Origin: JABHIE01 sp964584805
GTDB taxonomy: Bacteria > Planctomycetota > UBA1135
Direction: 5' to 3'
NCBI GenBank assembly: GCA_964584805.1
Contig: CAZPAY010000011.1
Span: 1 to 64,000 of the forward strand
DNA length: 64,000 nucleotides
Under the pieces are notes generated by a model. That model was not told where the DNA came from. It saw nothing but the letters and a program-made list of their open reading frames with translations, and did not search any database. Position 1 is the first letter of the stretch; every line of letters starts with the position of its first letter. Position numbers and translations under genes: made by a program. Below, piece by piece: positions 53,757 through 62,037 of the stretch.

Positions 53757-55977
53757 CGCCTGTTTTCTGGCAAAGCGCAAAAAGCGCCGGTTGAATATCT
53801 CGCAGGCCTTGGCGATTTGTTTTGATTAACATTTGTCGCCGCCAGCGGCCGCGCAATCGCTCCGTTGGGTGAGGCAATGGCCCAAGCATGCTTACATTTC
53901 GATCGGCTGTATTGCGTATTAAGGTGGCTGATTCTTGAGCCAGCTCATCGGCTTGTCTGCGCTCGCTCGCCTCAAAGGTAATGCGCAAAGCCAGGCCATA
54001 GGGCGGGTAACCAAAGAGCTCGCGCTCTTTTAATTCAAGCGCAGCAAAGCGTGGGTAATCATGGTGAGAAGCCGCGACAATCGACGCATGCTCGGGCATC
54101 CAAGTTTGCACGATGACCCTGCCACCACGGCTGCTGCGACCGGCGCGACCGGCCACTTGCGCAATCAAATTGAAAGCACGCTCCGATGACCGGAAGTCTG
54201 GCTGGTGCAAGGCCGTGTCGGCATTCAGCACCCCCACCAAAGTGACATGCGGGAAATCCAAGCCCTTTGCGACCATTTGAGTTCCCAACAAAATGTCATA
54301 TTCTTGACGGCCAAACGCCCCCAGCAATTCTTCATAGCTTTCGCGGCGCAACATGGTGTCACGATCCATCCGCGCAATGCGAGCTTTCGGAAACATTTTT
54401 TGGACGGAATCCTCAACCCGTTCCGTGCCAACGCCGACCATGGAAACCTCACTCGCGCATTTTGGGCACGCGCGAGGCGGTGCCGTCTCCTTGAGGCAAT
54501 AATGGCACAAGGCTTTGCGACGCCATTTGTGATAAGTCAACGCGACATCACATTGCTCGCAATGCACACTGCCACCGCATTGGCGACAATGCCAAGCAGG
54601 AGAGAAGCCGCGTTGATTCAAAAATAGAATCGCTTGATGACCCGCGGCCAATTCTTGCTCAAGCGCAATCCGTAGTGGCTGAGAAACAACGAGCCATTGA
54701 CCTTTTTCAGCTTTTTGGCGGCGCATGTCCACAACCGATACAACCGGCAATCGCCCTCCCGCAACACGGTCAGGCAAAACGAGTTTTTTCATCCGACCCG
54801 CACTAGCTAAGGCCCACGACTCAAGCGACGGCGTAGCTGAACCAAGCACGCAAACCGCGCACTCAAGGTGTGCGCGCTCGCGTGCCGTATCCCGTGCGTG
54901 ATATCGCGGCACAGATTCTTGCTTAAACGAAGTTTCATGCTCTTCATCCAAAATAATGAGGCCCAAATCTGGCACTGGCGCAAATAAAGCCGAGCGCGCA
55001 CCGACAACCACGCGCACCCGGCCTTCGCGGATGGCAACCCATTGATCGTGTCTCTCCGCGTCGGTCAGGCCACTATGCAAAACGGCAACATCGCCACATC
55101 TTGCTCGAAAACGCGAAACCGTTTGAGGCGTCAATGAAATCTCAGGCACCAGGACAATTGCGCCACGACCTTGCTCAAGGCATCGCTCCAGCGCACGAAG
55201 GTAAACCTCAGTCTTGCCCGAGCCCGTCACGCCGAAAAGCAAAAAATCTTGGTGCTCGCGTGCATCGAGCGAATCGCAAAGAGCATTCATCGCGGCCAAT
55301 TGATGCCCGGTCGGCTCGTGCGGCTTATCTCGCTCAATGGCAACACCTGCAAAAGGGTCGGTAACTTCCTGGCGCTTGCCAAACTTTACCCAACCTTTTT
55401 TTGCCAGCGTATCGAGTGGTGAGCGCGACAGCCCCGTACGATTCAAAAACTCACGCACTTGTACCGCGCCACCTGCCTTTTCTAGATAGGCCAAGGCTCG
55501 CTCTTGTTTGGGCCAACGCTCGGTCATTTTTTCGTATTCAGCCTCAGGCGGTTTTTTCACGAATTCAACAACGGGGACGGTGCGCCGAGCGCGTGCTTTT
55601 CGTAAAGCTGCGGGCATCATTGCCGCCAAAGCCTGACCCCAGGAGCAAAAGGTGCGGTCTGCCATCCCTTTGGCGAGACGAAGCAAAACGGGTGTTAGAA
55701 GCGGGCGCTCATCCAGGCGAGTCGCGATGGAGCGCATTCGGGAAGGCGGCACACCTTGGGGCGGTACAGGATCAACACCCACAACAACGCCCACGACATC
55801 TCGCGAACCAAACGGCACGCGCACGCGGCAGCCGGCATCAAGCGGCGACTCTTTCTCAAAGACCTCGGGCACGCAATAAGAAAACTCGCGACGCACCGGA
55901 GTATTCAAAGCGACCCTCGCAAAACGCCCTTTTGGCGCCCCGAAAAGATCTCCCTGGAATGATGACATGGCGGGCAT
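53737..55977 (-). CDS. priA: Primosomal protein N' (PriA helicase)
   Basis: About 746 residues; it restarts stalled replication forks by loading DnaB. Walker A is GVTGSGKTEVY (about residue 250), DEEH box LIILDEEHETSFKQ, and the zinc-binding insert has eight cysteines between CRQCGGSVHCEQC and CPKC. LGTQMVAKGLDFPHVTLVG and QVAGRAGR are helicase motifs V and VI. The N-terminal domain that recognises the leading-strand 3' end is present. GTG 56007 would overlap the divergent G3E gene, so ATG 55977 or 55968 is more likely; no ribosome binding site decides it. Confidence 0.93.
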   Translation of the reverse strand: MPAMSSFQGDLFGAPKGRFARVALNTPVRREFSYCVPEVFEKESPLDAGCRVRVPFGSRDVVGVVVGVDPVPPQGVPPSRMRSIATRLDERPLLTPVLLRLAKGMADRTFCSWGQALAAMMPAALRKARARRTVPVVEFVKKPPEAEYEKMTERWPKQERALAYLEKAGGAVQVREFLNRTGLSRSPLDTLAKKGWVKFGKRQEVTDPFAGVAIERDKPHEPTGHQLAAMNALCDSLDAREHQDFLLFGVTGSGKTEVYLRALERCLEQGRGAIVLVPEISLTPQTVSRFRARCGDVAVLHSGLTDAERHDQWVAIREGRVRVVVGARSALFAPVPDLGLIILDEEHETSFKQESVPRYHARDTARERAHLECAVCVLGSATPSLESWALASAGRMKKLVLPDRVAGGRLPVVSVVDMRRQKAEKGQWLVVSQPLRIALEQELAAGHQAILFLNQRGFSPAWHCRQCGGSVHCEQCDVALTYHKWRRKALCHYCLKETAPPRACPKCASEVSMVGVGTERVEDSVQKMFPKARIARMDRDTMLRRESYEELLGAFGRQEYDILLGTQMVAKGLDFPHVTLVGVLNADTALHQPDFRSSERAFNLIAQVAGRAGRSSRGGRVIVQTWMPEHASIVAASHHDYPRFAALELKERELFGYPPYGLALRITFEASERRQADELAQESATLIRNTADRNVSMLGPLPHPTERLRGRWRRQMLIKTNRQGLRDIQPALFALCQKTGVTVDPL

Positions 55978-55991
55978 TGTAATCTGCCCGC

Positions 55992-56963
55992 ATGCAAGCC
56001 GACCCACTCGACGGACGAACTCCGGTCACCCTCCTTTCGGGGTGGCTCGGCGCCGGCAAGACGACCCTGCTCAACCGCATTTTGTCTGACCCGCAAGGCC
56101 AGCGCTACGCTGTACTTGTAAACGAATTCGGTGATATTGGCGTCGACGACCGCTTGGTGGTCCGCAGTGATGACTCCGTAGTGGAATTATCAAATGGCTG
56201 TGTTTGCTGCACCGTGCGCGGTGATTTGGTCACGACTTTATTGAATTTACAAAAACGGCGGCCGCCTTTTTTTCGACGCAGGCAATTTGATCGTGTGTTG
56301 CTTGAGACTACGGGCGTTGCCGAGCCGGCACCACTATTACGCACCTTCCTCATGGAAGAGCAAATCGCGGAACGGTTCAGAATTGAAGCCTTAGTGACCG
56401 TGGTCGACGCACGCCATGCTGAGCTCGCACTCGCGGAGCCCGCCGCTGAAGAGCAAGTCGCACTTGCCGATGTTTTACTCATCAACAAAACGGATTTGGT
56501 TGCTGACTCATCCAAACTGCAATTGCGCAAGCAGCTGCTTCAGCGCAACCCCATCGCCTCAATTTTCGAATCGATACAAGCCGAAGTCGATCTTCAGGAA
56601 ATCCTCGCAAGGCGCAAACCGCGATTAGAGCAAAGTAAGAAGCATGAGCACCACACACCACACCAACAAATGGGCTCAGTTTGTCTACGAGAATCACGCG
56701 CACTCGACCCACTGCAAACTCAACTTTGGCTGAATTCTTGCGCCGCACTGCTCGCAGGCAAGCTCATACGCTACAAGGGCTTTTTGAATTTCGACCACGA
56801 ACCCAATCGTGCTGTCCTGCAAGGTGTATACGAGTTGTACACGGTTTCTGCCGGTGAGCCATGGCAAAAAGACGAACCCCGATTAACGGAGCTCGTCTTT
56901 ATTGGTCGCGATTTAAACAAAGATTATTTGCGCAGAGGCCTTGAAGCCTGCCTTGCAAACTAA
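55992..56963 (+). CDS. CobW/G3E-family GTPase, putative metallochaperone
   Basis: A 323-residue GTPase that should deliver a metal, probably zinc or cobalt, to client proteins. Walker A is LSGWLGAGKTTLLNR; NEFGDIGVDD is switch I; SNGCVCCTVRGDL is the metal-binding CxCC motif; LLETTGVAEPAP is the G3E signature; NKTD gives base specificity. A His-rich loop (KHEHHTPHQQ, about residues 217-226) lies before the C-terminal CobW-C domain. It overlaps the small Cys-rich lipoprotein gene at its 3' end by 4 bases on the opposite strand. Confidence 0.9.
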   Translation: MQADPLDGRTPVTLLSGWLGAGKTTLLNRILSDPQGQRYAVLVNEFGDIGVDDRLVVRSDDSVVELSNGCVCCTVRGDLVTTLLNLQKRRPPFFRRRQFDRVLLETTGVAEPAPLLRTFLMEEQIAERFRIEALVTVVDARHAELALAEPAAEEQVALADVLLINKTDLVADSSKLQLRKQLLQRNPIASIFESIQAEVDLQEILARRKPRLEQSKKHEHHTPHQQMGSVCLRESRALDPLQTQLWLNSCAALLAGKLIRYKGFLNFDHEPNRAVLQGVYELYTVSAGEPWQKDEPRLTELVFIGRDLNKDYLRRGLEACLAN

Positions 56964-57169
56964 TCTTTGTCGCCGCAAGAATCGCAATCGCGACCTAGCA
57001 ATGCCGCATCTTTGCAGCATTGGTGCATATCAGCGTCGTTGACGATGGCCTCAATCTCTTCTTGGGATTTCCCGTTTTCGAGACGACCATCGTTGCCAAT
57101 TGCAACCACGCAGGATGGTGCGGCAATGATCAAAGCGAAAAGGGCGATGAGTAATGGGGTTTGTTTCAT
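56960..57169 (-). CDS. Small Cys-rich lipoprotein
   Basis: A 69-residue protein, not recognised. MKQTPLLIALFALIIAAPSC is a lipoprotein signal with a plausible lipobox ending at Cys20. The mature part is acidic and ends HQCCKDAALLGRDCDSCGDKD, with five cysteines and one His in 20 residues, which could bind a metal or form disulfides. It is convergent with the G3E metallochaperone-like gene and lies 6 bases downstream of RNase D on the same strand. A metal-related role is an inference from composition and location. Confidence 0.65.
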   Translation of the reverse strand: MKQTPLLIALFALIIAAPSCVVAIGNDGRLENGKSQEEIEAIVNDADMHQCCKDAALLGRDCDSCGDKD

Positions 57170-57175
57170 GATGAG

Positions 57176-58357
57176 TTAAGCTTGTTGTGGGTCGGGCAGC
57201 TTTCCCAAAAGCGCCAAGAGCGAGGGCTCAAGGTTTTCGCGCTGCCAATCGTTCATTGGTAGGGTACGCTGCAAAGCTTCGCTTGTTCGCGGAAGTTCTT
57301 TTGCAATCTTTTCAAGTTGGCGACGATGCATTAAGCGCTCACTCGGCAGTTCTAACTCTTGAGCCATCTTTTTCCGCCAGGTGCGTAAAGCATCTTGGTT
57401 TTCGCGAGCCGTGCGGCGTTGGCGGCGCTCAGCCTGCGACAAGGGCTTTGAAATATGTGACTCAACTGTTTCACCCTCGACTGCTGCAAGCGCAGCCATC
57501 ATTTCGTCGCCAACCTTTTTCGCGACGCGCCAACCCACGCCCCGTCGCCCAGCCAAATCGCGCATATCTTTCGGTGGATTATCGCCAAGATCAAGAATCG
57601 TATCGTTTGGCAAAACACGGAAAACAGGTTTGTCAATTTCCATCGCCCGCAACTCACGCCACTGAAACAAAGCACGCACTCGGGCCGCTGCCTCGGGAGT
57701 GAATTTTTTCACGCCCTTAAATTTAAGCCAGCCTTCCATGTTGGGCTCACGCGGAGGAAGCACATCATTAACCTGACGCTCAAATTCATGTTCAGCATGA
57801 TCGAGCATGCCCTTTTCAATGACCTCGTCACGCAAACGCTGATGCAAATCAGGCAAGAAGTGCGTATCAAGCCGCGCATAAGCAACCTGTGCATCGGTAA
57901 GCGGCCGCGCGCCCCAATTAGAACGCTGCTCTTTCTTCGAGGGCTTCATGCCGCAATAACTCTCGATCAAAGCGGCCAAGCCTGTCTTGGTATGCCCCAA
58001 CAAAGTCATCGCAACCTGAGTGTCAAACAAACCCTTTAAATCTGCGCCCAAGGCTTGCTTGAGCAACATCAAGTCAAACTCCGCCGCATGAAAAATTTTA
58101 ATCACCGATTCGTCTGCAAGAATCGGATTAAGCAATTTCATGTCATCACCCAGAGCAAGCGGGTCAATCACCCAGTCTTGATCGCCGCAGGTTGCCTGCA
58201 ACAAACACAGCTTGTCTTTGTATGCAAAAAAGGAATTCGACTCGCAATCTAAGCCAACGACGCCTTCTTTCCGCCAAACATCAATGGCAGCAGATAAGAC
58301 CTCGGCGGTGTCGACCCAAATGAGTTCGAGCCAATCAGTGGGAACCCGGTGGGGCAT
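57176..58357 (-). CDS. rnd: Ribonuclease D
   Basis: A 393-residue 3'-5' exoribonuclease for tRNA and stable-RNA maturation. DEDDy motifs: VGLDCESNSF, FHAAEFDLMLLK, and YARLDTHFLPDLHQ, with the typical IESYCGMKPSKKEQRSNW between. An HRDC domain (about 205-285) follows. I placed the start at ATG 58357 (MPHRVPTDWLELI); the longer frame overlaps the upstream PHP gene and adds unrelated residues. It lies 7 bases after that gene. Confidence 0.9.
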   Translation of the reverse strand: MPHRVPTDWLELIWVDTAEVLSAAIDVWRKEGVVGLDCESNSFFAYKDKLCLLQATCGDQDWVIDPLALGDDMKLLNPILADESVIKIFHAAEFDLMLLKQALGADLKGLFDTQVAMTLLGHTKTGLAALIESYCGMKPSKKEQRSNWGARPLTDAQVAYARLDTHFLPDLHQRLRDEVIEKGMLDHAEHEFERQVNDVLPPREPNMEGWLKFKGVKKFTPEAAARVRALFQWRELRAMEIDKPVFRVLPNDTILDLGDNPPKDMRDLAGRRGVGWRVAKKVGDEMMAALAAVEGETVESHISKPLSQAERRQRRTARENQDALRTWRKKMAQELELPSERLMHRRQLEKIAKELPRTSEALQRTLPMNDWQRENLEPSLLALLGKLPDPQQA

Positions 58358-58364
58358 GAATGAT

Positions 58365-60173
58365 TTAAGGAATGGTTCGGATGTAAACCAACGATGACAT
58401 TGCAGCCAATGGTTGGTTATCAACCTCAAGTTCTGCCCAGTAGTAGGAAGGACCGGAAGGTTGAAAAGTGTCAAAGTATGACATCGTGCCTGCTCCAGTC
58501 ACAGACTCACTTGCTATCACGGTTGCGCCCGTGCCCACAACACCGCGATAAACAAAAATAGTCGCCGTAGCTGCACCGACGTTGTAATCCACCGTGCCAT
58601 CGAGTGGGTAATTCGCTGGAACCTTAGACGCTTTAGCTCGGACGATATCGCCCATGCTAGCTGTGCGCCCATGGCGATCTGCCAAGTCAATCGACACAAA
58701 AGGGCCATTCGAAATGTAATGATGCCCTGACTTCAAAGCATCGCGCAAGTTGTCATAGGTGAAGCCACCCTCAACCCAGGTGTGAACTGCACCGAAGTCG
58801 TATGGGGTATCGTGAGTGTCACTACCGGAATATGGAAACACAATCTTGCCCTCACGCAACCGATTTTTCAGCCAACGCTGGTGATCAGCAAACCAATGCG
58901 TCGGTGTCTCAGACCCATTCCAGACCTCAACGCCATGAGCGCCATTTGACTCGCGGCCATAAAAACGATCAACCGAATTAAAAGCCCATTCGCCAGCGTC
59001 AGGATGGTTTGCAATCACAAGCCCGCCTTCATTGCGCACGGCCGTCATGTTGTCATTGAAAGCGTAAAGTGGGTCATCGCAGAAATCTAGGAAACCATCG
59101 CGGCCGCCCGGCTTACGCGTAGTAATGCCATGGCCGCCCATGTGGTGCACATCAGAGCCCCAACCCAGCAAGCAAAGTACATCAGCCAAATCGCCACCTG
59201 TCTGGGGGCCCGTCTCCTTGCCGCTGATTTCAGTCGACGCAAGCACAACAAAACTAGAATCTGTTAACGCATTTGATTCATTGAGTACATCCTGAAATTC
59301 GCTATCGGAATTGATGCAGTAAGAGTGGGTTGTCGAACTAAAGAAATCAAAAGCAAGCGCTTGAAACATCGGCTTCAAATCAGCATTGCTAAATGCACCC
59401 GAAGTGTTAAACGACTCAGCGGGGCAATCATTGCAACCACCGGAAGCCTCGTCACGGCAATTGTGCACATGCATGTCGCCGCGATACCAATCGCCCGCAC
59501 GCGCATTTAGCTGCTGACGGCTTTGCGCCGGTGGGCCAAGAAATGGCGCAAGTAGCGTGACTGAGTTTGTGCAGGAAGCCTTGGCCTGCCCCTTGCTAGT
59601 CGTGTAAGTAAGAATGACCTCCATCTCTGCAACATCGCCAACCGCCGAGGACTTTGGAAACAACTCAGCAAAAGAGACATCAAAAGTGACATCGGTTTTT
59701 TGAGGAGCACCCGAGCGAACCAACTCCGAAACGCCGTCGATAATCTCCATCATCATCTCGGCCTCAATCGATGGATCAAGGTCAACGCGATCTTCTAGTG
59801 AAACAAAGTAACGATTACGATGCTTGTGGGTAATTTCAGGATCAATAATCTCCATGTCGCGCAAAAGGCCCCCATAAAACCCGCCGTCACCCTGGAGCAT
59901 CTCGGAAGCCAAATCGACAGAATTTAAAACTTGGCCAGCGACCGTTTGAACGAGCAGGTGGTCAAGCTGGACTGGAGCGTTACTAGGGTTGTAGAGCTGC
60001 ACCTGCATCGGCACTGTAAAAGAAGTGTCGCGCACTTCACTCATCAGCCCAGATGGCAAAACCAGAACAGAAGAGTCGCCGAGCTCTGGAGTTGAGTCGG
60101 CGGCATCGGCGGGTAGCAGCAGCCCAACTAAGACTGCGGCACCTAAAGTGAGGGGAAGGAATGACTTATTCAT
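58365..60173 (-). CDS. Exported CehA/McbA-family PHP metallohydrolase
   Basis: About 602 residues with a signal peptide (MNKSFLPLTLGAAVLVGLLLPADA). Residues about 30-230 form a beta-rich N-terminal part. The PHP domain starts YRGDMHVHNC and continues SSTTHSYC, ASTEISGKETG, ANHPDAGEW and SGSDTHD, which carry the His and Asp metal ligands of CehA-like enzymes. The family includes phosphoesterases; the best-known name, CehA, hydrolyses carbaryl, but that should not be assumed here. The C-terminal 110 residues look like an added beta domain. Confidence 0.83.
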   Translation of the reverse strand: MNKSFLPLTLGAAVLVGLLLPADAADSTPELGDSSVLVLPSGLMSEVRDTSFTVPMQVQLYNPSNAPVQLDHLLVQTVAGQVLNSVDLASEMLQGDGGFYGGLLRDMEIIDPEITHKHRNRYFVSLEDRVDLDPSIEAEMMMEIIDGVSELVRSGAPQKTDVTFDVSFAELFPKSSAVGDVAEMEVILTYTTSKGQAKASCTNSVTLLAPFLGPPAQSRQQLNARAGDWYRGDMHVHNCRDEASGGCNDCPAESFNTSGAFSNADLKPMFQALAFDFFSSTTHSYCINSDSEFQDVLNESNALTDSSFVVLASTEISGKETGPQTGGDLADVLCLLGWGSDVHHMGGHGITTRKPGGRDGFLDFCDDPLYAFNDNMTAVRNEGGLVIANHPDAGEWAFNSVDRFYGRESNGAHGVEVWNGSETPTHWFADHQRWLKNRLREGKIVFPYSGSDTHDTPYDFGAVHTWVEGGFTYDNLRDALKSGHHYISNGPFVSIDLADRHGRTASMGDIVRAKASKVPANYPLDGTVDYNVGAATATIFVYRGVVGTGATVIASESVTGAGTMSYFDTFQPSGPSYYWAELEVDNQPLAAMSSLVYIRTIP

Positions 60174-60229
60174 GACATGCCTAGTATGCCACAATAACCT
60201 CTATCCCGCTCGATGGATAAAATGGGCGG

Positions 60230-61345
60230 GTGAAATCAGGCATGTCATTCTGGGCGATTCTCCTCGCCACCCTCTTCCTGCTCCAGCTAGGCTGGTGGGG
60301 TGCTCTGATCATGCGGCTTTCTGGTGATATGGTCGATGCGCGGCTCTTTGAGCTTGATGCGCGGCAAATAGTGGCCGAAAGGGCACTTCAAGACGCCATC
60401 AACAATGGCAATGAAATGCGCGAATCATGGAAACATCTCTCCACGCACTACCCAGAGTTTGCATTGGTCGCCGACAACCCTGAGCGGCCCCTGCGCAAGA
60501 GTCGAAGCACAGTCGCCGCTTTAAACCGAGTGCGAAGCAGCTATCGCAATATGGTTTTCGGCGAAGCGGCGCTTTTCTTGATTTTGACACTATTTGGTTT
60601 GGGCTTTTTCTTGCGCACCCTGCGCCACGAAAAATTCCTGGCTCTACAGCATCAAAACTTCCTGCATGCGGTAACGCATGAATTTCGCTCGCCGCTTCAG
60701 TCCTTGCGCTTAGCTGTTGAAACGCTTCAGCGCAGGCCAGACCCCAAGCGCGCGCCCGCTTATGCCGCCGGCATGATTGAAGATATTGACCGACTCACAA
60801 CTATGGTGCAGAACCTTCTCGATGTCGGACGACTTGAAGCGACTGCTTTTGAGGCACAACCTCGCCAAATCAACCTATCCGAAGCCTGCGACAGAGTGTT
60901 GTCAAAGTGGATTGACAGTCACCCTGATATTCAAGTAAGCCAAAACATACACAGCGATGTGACCGCCGACCTTGACCCTTCCACCATTGAGCCAATCCTG
61001 CGCAACTTGCTCGATAACGCATTAAAATATGGGGAAGGCAAAGAAATCCAAGTTGAAGTGCTTCAGGGCGAAGCTTCCGCATTGCTGCGCGTACAAGACT
61101 TTGGATGTGGGCTCTCCCCCGAGGATTTACCTCATGTATTCAAGCGTTTTTGGCGTGCCGGTGACGAAAGAGTACGCACCTCACCAGGGTCAGGCATCGG
61201 CCTTTTCTTGGTGCAAGAATTGCTTCAAGCACAAAATGGGCGCATCATTGTTGAAAGTGATGGGCTTCAAAAAGGCACATGCTTTACAGTAACTTGGCCC
61301 TCAAGCCCTGACGCAGCGGCAACCTCCCCCAACAACCTGACATGA
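60230..61345 (+). CDS. Sensor histidine kinase
   Basis: A 371-residue membrane histidine kinase. Two membrane helices (about 6-28 and 110-128) enclose an 80-residue periplasmic loop without a known sensor domain, and no HAMP is obvious. The H-box HAVTHEFRSPLQSLR has phospho-acceptor His150. The ATPase half shows N-box NLLDNALKYG, G1 DFGCGLSPED, and G2 GSGIGLFLV. GTG start. It overlaps the response-regulator gene by 4 bases (ATGA), giving an autonomous two-component system divergent from the CehA-like gene. Confidence 0.9.
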   Translation: MKSGMSFWAILLATLFLLQLGWWGALIMRLSGDMVDARLFELDARQIVAERALQDAINNGNEMRESWKHLSTHYPEFALVADNPERPLRKSRSTVAALNRVRSSYRNMVFGEAALFLILTLFGLGFFLRTLRHEKFLALQHQNFLHAVTHEFRSPLQSLRLAVETLQRRPDPKRAPAYAAGMIEDIDRLTTMVQNLLDVGRLEATAFEAQPRQINLSEACDRVLSKWIDSHPDIQVSQNIHSDVTADLDPSTIEPILRNLLDNALKYGEGKEIQVEVLQGEASALLRVQDFGCGLSPEDLPHVFKRFWRAGDERVRTSPGSGIGLFLVQELLQAQNGRIIVESDGLQKGTCFTVTWPSSPDAAATSPNNLT

Positions 61346-62037
61346 ACTCCTCCTACCGCATCCTTGTCGTGGAAGACGAGCCTCGAATTGCAGCCCTTGT
61401 TTGCGACAACCTCGAAGCCGAAGATTACAACACTCTCCACGCTGCTGACGGAGAGGCCGCATTGCGCGCAACCCACGCAGGCGGAATCGACTTAATCTTG
61501 CTCGATGTCATGCTGCCTGGGATGGACGGCTTTGAGGTATGCCGCCGCCTTCGCGCTGAGGGCAATCGATTGCCTATCCTCTTCCTGACCGCCCGAGATT
61601 TACCTCAAGATCGCGTTGAAGGCCTAAAAACAGGCGGAGACGACTACCTCGTCAAACCATTCCATCTTGACGAATTACTTGCTCGCGTAGATGCGCTCCT
61701 CCGCAGAAGTGGCTGGGGCGAAAGCCCGCGCACTAGCGGTAAAGTTGAAATTGGCAAAGGCCTTGTTGACTTCTCGACCTTTGAGGCCACAGGAGCAGAC
61801 GGCTCTGTAGAAACGCTTTCGAATAAAGAAATCGGAATACTGAAATTGTTGCGCGAGGCGCATGGTGCCGTCATTACCCGGGATGAAATCCTCGACAATG
61901 TTTGGGGCGAAGAAGCCGAGCCAACGCCACGCACAATTGATAATTTTATCGTGCGGCTTCGCAAGAAATTCGAAACGGATGCCTCCTCGCCTGAGCACAT
62001 TTTGACTGTGCGCGGAAAGGGCTATCGCCTCAATTAA
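61342..62037 (+). CDS. OmpR/PhoB-family response regulator
   Basis: A 231-residue DNA-binding regulator. Receiver domain: acidic pair ED at 11-12, phosphorylated Asp55 in LLDVMLPGMDG, Thr in LFLTAR and Lys in DYLVKPF. The C-terminal winged helix has LSNKEIGILKLLREAHGAVITRDEILDNVW and RTIDNFIVRLRKK. It is the partner of the preceding histidine kinase. No target genes can be deduced. It overlaps the convergent protease gene by 4 bases. Confidence 0.94.
   Translation: MNSSYRILVVEDEPRIAALVCDNLEAEDYNTLHAADGEAALRATHAGGIDLILLDVMLPGMDGFEVCRRLRAEGNRLPILFLTARDLPQDRVEGLKTGGDDYLVKPFHLDELLARVDALLRRSGWGESPRTSGKVEIGKGLVDFSTFEATGADGSVETLSNKEIGILKLLREAHGAVITRDEILDNVWGEEAEPTPRTIDNFIVRLRKKFETDASSPEHILTVRGKGYRLN

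Noticed and set aside
55401..55982. 193-codon open frame antisense to the priA N-terminus
   Set aside because: Shadow of PriA; basic, no domain.
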